A stretch of 64,000 nucleotides of DNA from Brasilonema sennae CENA114 (GCF_006968745.1 NZ_CP030118.1:3174654-3238653), one strand, 5' to 3'. Counted from the stretch's first letter, positions 45,175 to 55,900 are shown. The notes: generated by a model from the letters alone, not told the origin. A program made the numbers and translations.

Positions 45175-46170
45175 CTATTCAGCTTGTTTGTACTCTTGAT
45201 ACCATTGCACAAAGCAATTTATACCTTGTTCGAGGGGTGTACTGGGCTTAAATCCAACATCACGCATCAGGTCATCTACATCGGCATAAGTTGCAGGAAC
45301 ATCTCCCGGTTGCATCGGTAATAAGTTTTTCACGGCTTTCTTGCCAAGCGCCTTTTCTATCACTTCAATGAACGTCATCAATTCCACAGGGTTATTGTTA
45401 CCAATGTTATAAAGCCTGTAAGGAGCATGACTGTTTGCTACGTTGGCTATCTTGGGTTGAGGTGGTTTAAGCATCACCCGAAAGACGCCCTCGACAACAT
45501 CGTCAATGTATGTAAAATCTCGCTGCATTTTACCAAAATTGTAGACATCAATGGGCTTGCCTTGTTGTATCGCTTTTACGAATTTAAAATATGCCATGTC
45601 GGGTCTTCCCCAGGGACCATAAACTGTAAAAAAGCGTAGCCCAGTTGTTGGAATGTGATAAAGATGACTATAAGTATGGGCAATCAGTTCATTTGCTTTT
45701 TTAGTTGCAGCATACAGTGAAATAGGATGGTCAACATTATCATTGACAGCGAAGGGAACTTTGGTGTTAATGCCGTAAACAGAACTTGAAGAGGCAAATA
45801 CTAAGTGCTTGATTTGACTTTGGCGGCATCCTTCCAAAAGGTTAACAAAGCCTGTAACATTGCTATCTATATAAACCCAAGGATTTTGTAAAGAGTAGCG
45901 TACGCCTGCTTGGGCTGCAAGATTGACGACATAATCAAAAGTGTAGTTTTGAAAGAGTTTCGCAACCTCAAGGCGATCGCTTAACTCCAAAAACTCAAAC
46001 GTAAACCCCGGCTGCGAGTCAAGCTGCGCCAAACGAGCTTTTTTTAGGTTGACATCATAATAGTCATTTAAGTTGTCAATGCCTATCACCTCGACACCTT
46101 CTTTCACAAGACGTTGTGCTAAGTGATAGCCAATGAATCCAGCAACACCAGTAACCAGTACCCTCATCAT
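45175..46170 (-). CDS. NAD-dependent epimerase (UDP-glucuronate 4-epimerase-like)
   Basis: About 331 residues; the ATG at 46170 is preferred over a TTG codon before it, with GAGGGA upstream. The SDR signature is present: GVAGFIGYHLAQRL, the catalytic YAATK, and SSSSVYG. LNDYYDVNLKKARL and YGPWGRPDMAYFKF are characteristic of UDP-glucuronate 4-epimerases (CapI/GAE). The product UDP-galacturonate would serve polysaccharide or lipopolysaccharide synthesis. No glycosyltransferases are adjacent. Confidence 0.9.
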   Translation of the reverse strand: MMRVLVTGVAGFIGYHLAQRLVKEGVEVIGIDNLNDYYDVNLKKARLAQLDSQPGFTFEFLELSDRLEVAKLFQNYTFDYVVNLAAQAGVRYSLQNPWVYIDSNVTGFVNLLEGCRQSQIKHLVFASSSSVYGINTKVPFAVNDNVDHPISLYAATKKANELIAHTYSHLYHIPTTGLRFFTVYGPWGRPDMAYFKFVKAIQQGKPIDVYNFGKMQRDFTYIDDVVEGVFRVMLKPPQPKIANVANSHAPYRLYNIGNNNPVELMTFIEVIEKALGKKAVKNLLPMQPGDVPATYADVDDLMRDVGFKPSTPLEQGINCFVQWYQEYKQAE

Positions 46171-46965
46171 CAATATCCCTCAAAAGTCTATAACAGCCAT
46201 CATAGTCATTGCTTGAACTACAGCCATCGCTGTAGCCAGGAATTTTATTGGGGGGATTTTCACTAGCAGGCTGACGTAGTTTTTAGTCTGAGTGTGCTAT
46301 TCGCCAAAGCAGAAAAATCATATGAAAAAATTAATTGTGTGAAGGTGATGACTATAGCGCTTGATGGTGTTGGGTGGAATACATCGTGTAGCTTCAGTTA
46401 TAGGCGATACACACAAGCTAAAGCCTATGCGCAAACCACACGCTGCGCGAACGACTGACTTGTGCTGAGTCGGTCGTTGTAGCGCGAACGCCCAAGTCCT
46501 CCAGCTTATCGCCGTTCGCGTGGTTGCGTTATTGAGAATTGTGCAAGATTTCAGTTTAATCAACTTCAATCAAATTGATGTCAAATTTAAACTTATAATA
46601 ATTTCAGAAAAAAATTGAAGAAATTTTTTCTCTTATACTCATGAAAAATGGCAATGTCGTAGTTTACCGTTACCATAAAAAATAGCAATGTGCAACAACT
46701 GAAAGTAATATCTGAGACTTGTTTGCTTAACCAAGCCTGATAATTTTCACTAAAAAATCTATAAGGGTTCTGGCTCGAATGAAAGACAAATTCATTTACT
46801 ACAGCCTGCGTATTCTCTGACAAGTTACTCAGAGAGTATTTATATCTGTGGTTGTTTAACTCTTTGATGTACTGGATTCAATTGAAAACCCTTATAGTGA
46901 TTTTAAGTGCATAAACAGGATACGAAAAAAACGCTCCTTAGACATATACCCGAGGAATAATTTAT
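46171..46965. other. Intergenic region before treY
   Basis: About 795 bases. An inverted repeat (arms near GCGCGAACGACTGAC and GTCGGTCGTTGTAGCGCG, about 46443-46490) belongs to the GC-rich repeats; the rest is AT-rich and should hold the treY promoter. No supported gene. Confidence 0.5.
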
Positions 46966-49758
46966 ATGCGGATTCCAGCAGCAACTTATCGAATTCAATT
47001 CAATTCAGAATTTGGTTTTGATGCCGCAAAAGCAATTACAAACTATCTGGTAGAGTTGGGAATTTCTGACCTCTACGCTTCTCCCATTTTCAAAGCCAGA
47101 CCTGGAAGTAGTCATGGATATGACGTTGTTGATCCCACTCAGTTAAATCCAGAATTAGGAACTCAAGAAGCTTTTGAAAGCTTAGTCCAAGAATTACAAC
47201 AGCATAAGCTCGGTTGGTTACAGGATATTGTCCCTAATCACATGGGTTATGATAGCCAAAATAAATATTTGATGGATGTGTTGGAATACGGTATACATTC
47301 CAGCTATGTTGATTACTTTGATATTCCTTGGAATGCTCCTTTTGGTATAAACTACGAACCGATACTGGCTCCATTACTGGGCAACTTTTACGGAGAGTGT
47401 TTAGAAAATGGCGACATTCAACTTAAGTATGACGAGACAGGACTAAACGTTAACTATTTTAGTTTAAAGATTCCTCTTAAATTAGAATCATACGCCAATT
47501 TGTTGAGTGAGAATTTAGATAAATTGGCTCAAGCTTTAGGAAGGGAGCACCCGATATTTGTGAGGTTGCTTGGTGTCTTGTATATAGTAAAAAGTCTTCC
47601 TTCAGAGACAGTAGCACAGCAAAGACAAGACCAAGCAGCTTTTGTCAAAGGACTCCTTTGGGAATTGTATACAGAAAATCCGGAAGTGAAAACGTTTATT
47701 GATGAAAATCTGCAACTTTTTAACGGTGAACCAGGAAAGGCAGAAAGCTTTGATCTTTTAGAAAGTTTACTTTCAGAACAGTTTTTCCGCCTCTGTTACT
47801 GGAAAGTTGGGGCGGAAGAAATGAATTATAGAAGATTTTTCGCTGTGAATGAGTTGATATCAGTCAGAGTGGAAAATTTAAAGGTTTTTGAAAAGACTCA
47901 TAATTTGATTAATAAGCTAGTCAGTGAAGGTAAGTTTACAGGCTTGCGAATTGACCACATTGATGGTTTATACGATCCAAAACAGTATTTAGACAGGTTG
48001 AGAGAAAAGACGGGAGATACATATATTACTGTTGAAAAGATTTTACAGCCTGGAGAAGACTTACCAAATGACTGGTCAGTTCAAGGTACATCTGGCTATG
48101 ATTATCTGAATTACATCAACGGAATTTTTTGTAAAACTGAAAACGAAGATAAGTTTACTGAAATATACTCAGGTTTTACAGGGCTAACAACATCTTTTGA
48201 GGAAATGGTTCCCGACAAAAAGCACCTCATTCTAGAGAGAACGTTAGCCGGGGATATTGATAATATCACTTCTCTTTTAAAGAAAATTGCGAGTAAGCAT
48301 CGGTATGGAAATGACTTTACAATCAATGGTTTAAAGCGAGCACTTGCAGAAGTCCTTAGTCGCTTTCCTGTTTACCGGACTTACGTTACTAAAGAGGGTA
48401 TCTCTGAAATTGATCGCGCTTATGTTCATGAAGTGATTGAAGCGACAAAACCACACACACCATTCTTGAACCATGAATTAAACTTGATCGAAAAATTGCT
48501 GTTGCTGGAATATGATGATGATACTACTCAAACTGAGAAAGACCAGTGGCTTTACTTTGTCATGAGAGTGCAACAGTACACAGGACCATTGATGGCGAAA
48601 GGGGTCGAAGACACTGCTTTCTATGTTTATAACCGTTTTATTTCTTTAAACGAAGTCGGTGGCGAACCGAGTCATTTTGGTATTAGTACTTCAGAATTCC
48701 ATGAGTTTAATCAAAAACGCCACAAGCAATGGTCTGGTGCTATGAGTACTACCTCTACTCATGATACTAAACGATGTGAAGATTCTAGGGCAAGGCTGAA
48801 TGTTCTTTCCGAAATTCCAGAGGAATGGGAAAAACAAGTTCGCAAGTGGAGCGAAATTAATAGTTCCCACAGAAAGACAGTTGACCAGTTAACAATGCCA
48901 GATAGGAATGATGAATATGTTTTGTATCAAGCACTTGTAGGAGTCTTTCCATTTAATGAAGAAGAGTTTCCCTCTTGTATTGAACGGGTCAAAGATTATG
49001 TGATTAAAGCTATCAGAGAAGCGAAAGTTCATACGGAATGGCTACGAGAAAATAGCGTTTACGAAAATGCTTTTACTGATTTTGTCACGGCAATTTTTGA
49101 ACCCTTGAAAGACAATCCATTCTTAAAAGAATTTTTGCCTTTCCAAAGATGGGTTGCTGAGAATGGTATCTACAATACTCTTTCTCAAACGCTACTGAAA
49201 ATTACTTCGCCTGGAGTTCCCGACTTTTATCAAGGAACTGAACTATGGGATTTTAGCTTAGTTGATCCTGATAATCGCCGTCGGGTTAACTTTAAAACTC
49301 GGGAATCTTATCTCAAAGCAATTAAGGAACACGCATTGACAGATATTCTCAAGCTCATAGATGAGTTACTTGCTAATAAGGAAGATGCCAAAATTAAACT
49401 GTTCCTCGTTGTCCAAGGTTTGAAAGCAAGGACAGAATATTTACAAGTTTTTCAGCAAGGCGACTACTTACCTTTAGAAGTGAGTGGCAAGTTTAAAGAG
49501 AATATCATTGCCTTTGCAAGGAATGATGGAAATAAGACGATTATTACCATTGCTCCCCGCTTTTTTACAAGCTTAATTCAACCGGGAGAGTACCCGCTAG
49601 GACAAGATATTTGGAATGACACGACCTTGAAGTTACCTACACAAGTCACTTCGTGGAAAGATGCAATCAGCGAGCAAACTGTTGAAGCTAATGGCACTTT
49701 GCTGATTGGCGAAGCGCTGAAACACTTCCCTGTGGGTTTGTTGGTTAGTCAAGGCTAG
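46966..49758 (+). CDS. treY: Malto-oligosyltrehalose synthase
   Basis: 930 residues, full length. The start MRIPAATYRIQFNSEFGF and motifs LQDIVPNHMGYDSQN, GLRIDHIDGLYDP (with the catalytic Asp), TVEKIL and STTSTHDTKRCEDSRAR are those of TreY, a GH13 isomerase. It turns the reducing end of a maltodextrin into a trehalosyl unit; TreZ then releases trehalose, a desiccation protectant in filamentous cyanobacteria. treZ is not in this window, so the pathway genes are split. Confidence 0.95.
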   Translation: MRIPAATYRIQFNSEFGFDAAKAITNYLVELGISDLYASPIFKARPGSSHGYDVVDPTQLNPELGTQEAFESLVQELQQHKLGWLQDIVPNHMGYDSQNKYLMDVLEYGIHSSYVDYFDIPWNAPFGINYEPILAPLLGNFYGECLENGDIQLKYDETGLNVNYFSLKIPLKLESYANLLSENLDKLAQALGREHPIFVRLLGVLYIVKSLPSETVAQQRQDQAAFVKGLLWELYTENPEVKTFIDENLQLFNGEPGKAESFDLLESLLSEQFFRLCYWKVGAEEMNYRRFFAVNELISVRVENLKVFEKTHNLINKLVSEGKFTGLRIDHIDGLYDPKQYLDRLREKTGDTYITVEKILQPGEDLPNDWSVQGTSGYDYLNYINGIFCKTENEDKFTEIYSGFTGLTTSFEEMVPDKKHLILERTLAGDIDNITSLLKKIASKHRYGNDFTINGLKRALAEVLSRFPVYRTYVTKEGISEIDRAYVHEVIEATKPHTPFLNHELNLIEKLLLLEYDDDTTQTEKDQWLYFVMRVQQYTGPLMAKGVEDTAFYVYNRFISLNEVGGEPSHFGISTSEFHEFNQKRHKQWSGAMSTTSTHDTKRCEDSRARLNVLSEIPEEWEKQVRKWSEINSSHRKTVDQLTMPDRNDEYVLYQALVGVFPFNEEEFPSCIERVKDYVIKAIREAKVHTEWLRENSVYENAFTDFVTAIFEPLKDNPFLKEFLPFQRWVAENGIYNTLSQTLLKITSPGVPDFYQGTELWDFSLVDPDNRRRVNFKTRESYLKAIKEHALTDILKLIDELLANKEDAKIKLFLVVQGLKARTEYLQVFQQGDYLPLEVSGKFKENIIAFARNDGNKTIITIAPRFFTSLIQPGEYPLGQDIWNDTTLKLPTQVTSWKDAISEQTVEANGTLLIGEALKHFPVGLLVSQG

Positions 49759-49798
49759 TTTAACCCAAGCTACGATTCTCGCTCAAAATCCTTTGGAA

Positions 49799-49845
49799 CC
49801 TCACCCTGCCCTATCGGGCATCCCTCTCCTTATTAAGGAGAGGGA
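49799..49845. repeat. Dispersed CTCTCCTT-AAGGAGAG repeat after treY
   Basis: CCTCACCCTGCC...ATCGGGCATCCCTCTCCTT...AAGGAGAGGG, the same family as the copies at 25457, 33540-33685 and 36007. It lies 41 bases after the treY stop and could fold as a 3' hairpin. Confidence 0.8.
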
Positions 49846-49906
49846 AAGATTTTATTGTGATTTGTGTTGGCGCAGCCTGCGCATAGCGCATAAATCGCGC
49901 GTTCTC

Positions 49907-49940
49907 AGATTCCCGACAACTTTTGCGAAGTCGGGAATCT
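49907..49940. repeat. Dispersed hairpin repeat, copy 2
   Basis: AGATTCCCGAC ... GTCGGGAATCT, followed by TGTTGTTCA. It is the reverse complement of the repeat at 6461-6505 apart from a few bases. Confidence 0.65.
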
Positions 49941-50124
49941 TGTTGTTCAATGTAACCCATGACATTAGTCACACTTAGGATCGTAATAAAGTAACAGTCA
50001 AGTCAGTCACATTTTCTCTACTGTATGACAGCTTCCTATTCCTACTATAGATATCAAATCGGTTAAATTTTTAAGCCGATTGAACCAAAGATAATTGATC
50101 AAAGTGGTCAAAGGAAGTTTATTA

Positions 50125-50352
50125 ATGAAAAAGATAATTGTAGGTACGTTGCTTGCTTTACCCTTGGCGATCGCCTCCATACCAACACAGGCTTCAGCAT
50201 TAGAGATTCGCGTAGATCCTGGCTTTCACGCGAGACCTGTACGACAAGAGGTCATAGCTAGCCGATATGATCGACGTCGATGGGTTCCTGCACATTGGGA
50301 AAGACGAAATGGTCGTCGGGTATGGATTCGTGGTCACTATGTGCGTTATTAG
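50125..50352 (+). CDS. Small secreted basic protein
   Basis: 75 residues from ATG 50125, which has AAGGAAG upstream; the frame opens to 50095. A signal peptide (KKIIVGTLLALPLAIASIPT, cleaved near QASA-LE) leads to a short basic mature part with RRRWVPAHWERRNGRRVWIR and a tyrosine-rich end. Such WVPAHW/WIRGHY repeats occur in small periplasmic proteins of unknown role. Monocistronic. Confidence 0.75.
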   Translation: MKKIIVGTLLALPLAIASIPTQASALEIRVDPGFHARPVRQEVIASRYDRRRWVPAHWERRNGRRVWIRGHYVRY

Positions 50353-50463
50353 GAGCAAATACTGTTTGAGTTAAGCTACTTTTCAGTTGAATAAGGTGAG
50401 AAAAGTAAGGTGAGTTATCAAGAGTGCAACTACGTGGTTACAAGAAGGTGAAAAATTTTACTT

Positions 50464-51417
50464 CTAAAGCGAAGGAATGGGATTTTTGTCACAAGATGAC
50501 AAGTTATTCAACCATTCCTCAGCTTCTTTGTACAATTTAAACTTACGTTCATCCCGACGAAATTCTGTTGTGTGAACCATTCTTCTGCCATTTATCCATG
50601 TTGCACCGTGGTACTTGTGCAGCAGTTCATGGTACAAAACAAATTCTACCACGAATTCAGGAATACTCGCATTATCAAGAGTCAAAGCAATCATTACCTT
50701 GTCTCTTGCTGACTCATAATGACCAAATTTGCGATAAGTGTTAATCCTGCCCCAAATCAGACGTGGTTTGATTAAAGAAGAAGCAAAATATTCATGATTG
50801 ACTTTATGAAATAACTCATTGAGATCGTAGTAATTTCCTTTGGCATTTTCTACAACGACTTCAGTAATGACATCAAGTTCTGTCAAGACATAACTGTATT
50901 CTTCACTTTCTGCATAATTTCTAATAAGTCTTGTACTATGTTGACATTTCCCAAATAAAGCTAATTTCACTAGTGCTTCTAAGATTTCATCGCTAGCGTT
51001 GATGAAACCTTCACTCAGGATAATAGTCATACCTACTAAGGAACGTTTGTATTTACATAACCCGGCTATTTGGGTTAATTCAACAACAATATTGACTAAC
51101 TGTTGCTGATGTGTTTCACACAGCGTTTGAGCAATTTGCTTTATTTTATAAGTCGTTTGTAGGTGAAGTTGGAGGTTGCTTTCATGAGTCAAAAACTTCA
51201 TCCATGCATAAATGTGACGTGAGCACCTTGTGAGATTAGCTGGTGTTGCTTGCGATTGGGCACAGATTTTTTCAATCGTTGCAACAACTTGAGTTATGGT
51301 TTGAGTCAGTTCTTGTATTTGAATCGTGTTTGGTGTCGCAGTTGAGGCTAAATTGGAAATCCTGTCCAAGACTGCGCGTTGTTGCGTCTTGATGTTCTTA
51401 AGGTGGATTGTCTGCAT
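50464..51417 (-). CDS. SprT/M48-like zinc metallopeptidase
   Basis: 317 residues. The N-terminal ~190 residues are helical and of unknown fold. The C-terminal part carries HExxH (VLYHELLHKYHG) and a downstream His-x-x-Glu-Phe-Arg (HTTEFRRDERKF), plus NEYFASSLIKPRLIWGR, which resembles the SprT-like N-terminal strand. No signal peptide or membrane span is seen, so it should be cytosolic. The target is unknown. Confidence 0.8.
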   Translation of the reverse strand: MQTIHLKNIKTQQRAVLDRISNLASTATPNTIQIQELTQTITQVVATIEKICAQSQATPANLTRCSRHIYAWMKFLTHESNLQLHLQTTYKIKQIAQTLCETHQQQLVNIVVELTQIAGLCKYKRSLVGMTIILSEGFINASDEILEALVKLALFGKCQHSTRLIRNYAESEEYSYVLTELDVITEVVVENAKGNYYDLNELFHKVNHEYFASSLIKPRLIWGRINTYRKFGHYESARDKVMIALTLDNASIPEFVVEFVLYHELLHKYHGATWINGRRMVHTTEFRRDERKFKLYKEAEEWLNNLSSCDKNPIPSL

Positions 51418-51820
51418 TTGAATTTATCGCCTTACTGACTCATAATTTGCTACCCTGTTCTTAAGATACAAGGTTAAGTAGAGCGATTGCTCTATTGCTC
51501 TATTCAAGAAACCTCTTATATTAAGTTCGTTTGATTACTTATCATTCCTGAAAAAGCGTCACTGCGCAGGCACATCGAACACTGTTCCATCTACCGCCAT
51601 CACCCGCAGTCCTGCATAAACGCTCAAGGACTACTTGTTGAAATAAACTACAGATACAAGTTAGTAATAAATACAACTATTAGTGCTGGGTGGAATGCAC
51701 CACTAGCATCCATGATCGCCTCATAAAGGCGCAGTGCATGAACATCGCCAAAGGCGATCGCAAAGAATAAGTCCTTGAAAAAGGACTTTAGCTTAAAGAC
51801 AGGGAACTTATTCACTGTAA
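51418..51820. other. Intergenic region, possible terminator hairpin
   Basis: About 400 bases. AAGTCCTT / AAGGACTT at 51770-51789 can form an 8-bp hairpin downstream of the DUF5895 gene on its strand, with only a weak T-run. Nothing else was recognised. Confidence 0.45.
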
Positions 51821-52690
51821 CTAATACGGTGGATAAGCATAATCATCTTCATCCGGATAAACGTAGGAACTAGAAACTCCTGCCATCTCCATCCGAGGTG
51901 TCTCCGCTTTCATAGTTTCCTTTCCAAAGTCCTTGTACTCTTCAAAAGTCTTAGAGATAATTTCAGACTCTTGGGAATCGGAAGCAATCAGGTAGTCTGT
52001 TAAACTGGCAACTGTGGGATGTTTGTAGTCTACAGTAGAAGCTACCAAAACTGTGTTTGGTTCAATTCCTCTTTCTTCACAGTTGATAATAGGGCAAAAA
52101 ATTCCGTGAGCATGGAATAGTCCACCTTTTGGTGTCAGAGGCTGCTTGCGGTATCCAGCATAAGCTCTTTCTAGTTCAGCAACGAACCCGCTAGTGACTT
52201 TACCTTGTTGGTAGTCAGAGTAAGCCTTGCTGAAACTTGCTCCAGCTGCTCCATTAAGAGTTAACTGTAGAGGGGATTCATGTAAAAACTTTTTATCTTC
52301 TCCTACTAAATAAATTAAATAGCGAGTAAATGTTTTAAATTTAAGTTTGTCTGCTAAAAAAGCATCATAATTGTCTTTGAGTGTACCCAATTTCACACCA
52401 GTTTCTCGGTCTTTAACAGATAATGGTCCCCGACGCACGACGACTATCCGAGGAGTGGTAGTGATATACACCGTTTCGACTCCAGAGCTAAATTCATGCT
52501 CTAGCTCATGCCAATTGTCATCGGGTTGAAAACCCACTAACGTAGCATTATCCGGTTTAATTGCCAAACCGTGAGGCTGTAAGCCATTTGTGCCATAGCG
52601 AGGATTAATCATCTGACACCAAGGGATGACTTGAGAAGCTGGTGCATTATACTTCTCATCCTCAAAGTCGAATTTTACAGATAATTTCAT
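51821..52690 (-). CDS. DUF5895-type cyanobacterial protein
   Basis: 289 residues. The N-terminal block (VIPWCQMINPRYGTNGLQPH, then GLAIKPDNA) is characteristic of a cyanobacterial family I recall as DUF5895. The middle has FTRYLIYLVGEDKKFLHESP and LTLNGAAGASF. The tail is acidic and Tyr/Pro-rich (YPDEDDYAYPPY). There is no enzyme motif and no membrane span. It might bind nucleic acid or single-strand ends; that is a guess. Confidence 0.7.
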   Translation of the reverse strand: MKLSVKFDFEDEKYNAPASQVIPWCQMINPRYGTNGLQPHGLAIKPDNATLVGFQPDDNWHELEHEFSSGVETVYITTTPRIVVVRRGPLSVKDRETGVKLGTLKDNYDAFLADKLKFKTFTRYLIYLVGEDKKFLHESPLQLTLNGAAGASFSKAYSDYQQGKVTSGFVAELERAYAGYRKQPLTPKGGLFHAHGIFCPIINCEERGIEPNTVLVASTVDYKHPTVASLTDYLIASDSQESEIISKTFEEYKDFGKETMKAETPRMEMAGVSSSYVYPDEDDYAYPPY

Positions 52691-52971
52691 CGTCTTAGGC
52701 GCTTGTCAGTGTTTTGCAGATCAAGTTTACATGGTTTAGCAATGCTTGAGGTTTCAATTCACTTAGTGGCTTGAAACACAATCAATATTATGAGTAAAAG
52801 CACTCAATAAGTTTCTTCAGCAAGTCATGCATAATATACTCAAAATTTTAACAAATGCCTGTAAAATCGGCTATTTGGGGTATTTGGTTAAGAATGGGCA
52901 AATGTGCGACAACACGTCTAAAATGAGGTGAAAACAGGCTTAACCTGCTTTCAACTCATGGTCTTTTATAA

Positions 52972-54570
52972 TTATCGCAAATTGGTGTAAAAGTCAACAA
53001 TTTGTTCTGTGATTTCAGAAACACTCATACCATCTGTCGTTATTTCAACAGCATCTGGAGCTTTTTGTAGGGGGGATACTTTGCGAGTGCTGTCTTTCCA
53101 GTCACGTTCAGCGATATCCTTTTCCAGCTGCTGTATACTCACTTCTGGTTGACCAAGTTTATGAAAGTCTTGCTGGCGTCTACGAGCACGCTCGCTGACA
53201 GAGGCGGTGAGAAAGATTTTTACTTCTGCATCAGGGAAAACTTGGGTACCTATGTCCCTGCCTTCTGCAACTAAACCACCTTTTTTACCCCAATTCTGCT
53301 GTTGTTTGAGCAGTGCTTGACGTACAGCACTTTGAGCGGCGATCGCCGATACTTTAGATGTCACCTCGTGAGTACGAATTGCTTGGGTAACATCAATATC
53401 GTTAATCCTAACCTGCACTGGTGTTTGTAAGTCTTTGCCGGGAGATAGTTCAATGACACAGTGGTTGGCTACTTCTGCGATCGCACACTCATCATCTAAA
53501 GCTATTCCCTTTTGCAGCACCAACCAAGTGACAGCACGATACATTGCTCCTGTATCTAAATACACTAAACCCAGGTTTGCTGCGACTTGACGAGCGACAG
53601 TAGATTTTCCAGCTCCGGCAGGTCCGTCTATGGCGATGATGGGTTGGCGAGCGCGCAGAATGATGTTATCAATCAAACGTGTAGAACCAAGACGAGCAGC
53701 GATCGCGAGCATTCCTTCTTCCTCAATTTTTTCTTCTATAAGCATCAAGGTATTTGGTTCAACCAATTCAATATATTCCACTAAAACAGAACTGAACATT
53801 GCCACTTCTTGCCGTACCGCCCCTATGAGGGCTTTTGCATCACGAACTCCGGCGCTAAAAGCTGCTTGAGCGTTTTGCAAACCACGATACAACACTGATG
53901 CTTGTTGTTTTTGTGTTGCGGTCAAATATTGGTTACGAGAGCTTACGGCAAGACCAGATGCTTCTCGCACCGTAGGACAAGCAACAATCTCTATTGAAAA
54001 ATTCAAATCAGCTACAAGCCGTTTAATAATGGCAAGTTGCTGACCGTCTTTTTGACCGAAATAAGCTCGGTCAGGCTGCACCAAGTTGAAAAGCTTGGTG
54101 ACAATTGTGGCTACACCTTGGAAGTGACCCAACCGAGTACGACCACACAAGCCAGATATCATAGCAGATGGTGGGATAACTTGTGTAACTTTTGATTCTT
54201 GTATAATCTTCTGGGCAACTCCCATCTCTTCCGGAGTCGGAGCAAAAATTGCATCTACCCCTGCTTGTGAGCAAAGTAATTGGTCTTGCTCTGTTGTGCG
54301 AGGATAGCGTTGGTAATCTTCGTTTGGACTAAATTGCAGCGGGTTCACGAAGATACTAACAATCACTATGGCATTTTCTTGCCGCGCCCGTTGAATTAAG
54401 TTTAAATGACCTTGATGCAACGCTCCCATTGTGGGAACTAAACCAACTGCTGTGTGGGATCGAGCAGTCACCTCAAATGCTAACAGCTGCGCTTGATCCA
54501 CAAGCTGGTTTTCAAAACGGTGTTGAGCTAAATAGCAGCGTAAAGCTGCGACTGTTGTTAACAGGCGCAC
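52972..54570 (-). CDS. panC-cmk: Bifunctional pantothenate synthetase / cytidylate kinase
   Basis: 532 residues, the fused form standard in cyanobacteria. Residues ~1-280 are PanC (VGLVPTMGALHQGHLNLI, FVNPLQFSPNEDY, YFGQKDGQQLAII), which joins pantoate and beta-alanine. Residues ~305-532 are Cmk (IAIDGPAGAGKSTVARQVA, YLDTGAMYRAVTW, GRDIGTQVFPDA), which phosphorylates CMP and dCMP. The two halves link coenzyme A and nucleotide supply. The neighbour rlpA is on the same strand, 214 bases upstream. Confidence 0.95.
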   Translation of the reverse strand: MRLLTTVAALRCYLAQHRFENQLVDQAQLLAFEVTARSHTAVGLVPTMGALHQGHLNLIQRARQENAIVIVSIFVNPLQFSPNEDYQRYPRTTEQDQLLCSQAGVDAIFAPTPEEMGVAQKIIQESKVTQVIPPSAMISGLCGRTRLGHFQGVATIVTKLFNLVQPDRAYFGQKDGQQLAIIKRLVADLNFSIEIVACPTVREASGLAVSSRNQYLTATQKQQASVLYRGLQNAQAAFSAGVRDAKALIGAVRQEVAMFSSVLVEYIELVEPNTLMLIEEKIEEEGMLAIAARLGSTRLIDNIILRARQPIIAIDGPAGAGKSTVARQVAANLGLVYLDTGAMYRAVTWLVLQKGIALDDECAIAEVANHCVIELSPGKDLQTPVQVRINDIDVTQAIRTHEVTSKVSAIAAQSAVRQALLKQQQNWGKKGGLVAEGRDIGTQVFPDAEVKIFLTASVSERARRRQQDFHKLGQPEVSIQQLEKDIAERDWKDSTRKVSPLQKAPDAVEITTDGMSVSEITEQIVDFYTNLR

Positions 54571-54784
54571 AAAAATACCCCTAGTGTTGTCTATCTCTCC
54601 CCAGTAGTTTATATCTGAATTTGAGGAGTAGACCAGCAGCTAGGGGGATTGATGAGGAGGTATGGAGCACAGGAGAAAAAATGACTTCCTGACGTTTTCT
54701 CATCTTCCTCATCCCCCTCATTTCCATGGCAGGTACAAAGGGGAAAACTCCCAAGGACGCACTCTGCCTCCTCATCCCCGGTTC

Positions 54785-55900
54785 TTACCTTCCTAACACT
54801 TCTATCCGCACAGGTGCAACACCGCTACCCATCATTCCTAAAATCCGCGCTGCACCAACAGAAATGTCAATAATTCGACCGCGAATAAATGGTCCTCGAT
54901 CATTAATCCGAACTACTACTGAACGACCATTACGCGTGTTGGTAACACGGACTCGCGTTCCAAAAGGTAAGCTGCGATGGGCAGCAGTCATCCCTTCTGG
55001 ATTAAACCTTTCACCAGTAGCAGTGCGGTTGCCAGAACCATCATAGCCATAATAGGAAGCTACTCCTTTTAGTCCTTTGACTATCTGTCCTGGCAAATCT
55101 GGCACGGATATTTTTGGTATTTGTACCAGGGTATTTGTAGGTAAGTTAGCAATTTCATTCAGGGGAGATGCTTTACCTACTAGTCTTCGCAGACGATTTG
55201 TGGCTTGCAGAGCGTCTTTAGCTCGATCTTTGGTTGTATCTGCTAGCCATGTATGATCATCGATTTCCACGATTTCGTCGCCATTTGCCTTGATGATGTA
55301 GCGACCTTGTACTGATTGCTGACCAGCTTGGCCATTTTTCTGCTGGCTCTGATTTGGTGTGGACTCACCTGCTGCTATCCAACTCACCGTAATCTTGTTG
55401 GCGTCCACTTTGTCCCAGATCAGCTGGTTTATCTTGGCGGCTACGACCGAAGCCCTATGAATTGGGTCATCTTGAGTAGAGTTAGGTTGGTTTTTGACAT
55501 CTATGCTTTCCCCAATTGATACTACTTTTGTTGGGCTGCTTGCATTTGTGCTGTCAAGCTTCGTGCCATTTTCATCACTAAATGCACCAACTTTTGTCTG
55601 GGCACTTGCAGTTGGCTGCTGACCAACATTTTCACCCACAAACGTAAGAACCGGAATTTTACGAATATAGAGTGTTGCCGCTTGACGTCCTGCGACTTCA
55701 TGAGCCTGAATTTCAGTCATCACAGCATTAGAAGCAGGGTTTCCCGGTGGGGATTTGTATTCTCCTACTTTCACCACGTCACCAGAAGGAAGTGACGAAC
55801 TTGGAGACGTTTCTTTGGTCGTTTGGGCGCGACCTATAGATTGTGTCCCGAAAACAGTAGAAAAGACAGCGACAACAGTCCACAAATGTTTTTGATTCAT
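54785..55900 (-). CDS. rlpA: RlpA-family septal lytic transglycosylase-like protein
   Basis: About 371 residues from ATG 55900, the Met that opens a signal peptide (WTVVAVFSTVFGTQSIGRAQ). The frame continues to 55984 but without a signal. A long low-complexity middle (~30-270) precedes the double-psi beta-barrel: KGVASYYGYDGSGNRTATG, MTAAHRSLPFGTRVRVTN, VRINDRGPFI, DISVGAARILG. RlpA cuts denuded glycan at septa. The Asp and His of the barrel active site are present. Confidence 0.9.
   Translation of the reverse strand: MNQKHLWTVVAVFSTVFGTQSIGRAQTTKETSPSSSLPSGDVVKVGEYKSPPGNPASNAVMTEIQAHEVAGRQAATLYIRKIPVLTFVGENVGQQPTASAQTKVGAFSDENGTKLDSTNASSPTKVVSIGESIDVKNQPNSTQDDPIHRASVVAAKINQLIWDKVDANKITVSWIAAGESTPNQSQQKNGQAGQQSVQGRYIIKANGDEIVEIDDHTWLADTTKDRAKDALQATNRLRRLVGKASPLNEIANLPTNTLVQIPKISVPDLPGQIVKGLKGVASYYGYDGSGNRTATGERFNPEGMTAAHRSLPFGTRVRVTNTRNGRSVVVRINDRGPFIRGRIIDISVGAARILGMMGSGVAPVRIEVLGR

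Noticed and set aside
46318..46823. Two leftward frames of 83 and 76 codons
   Set aside because: One lies in GC-rich inverted repeats, the other in AT-rich promoter-like DNA; neither has protein-like features.
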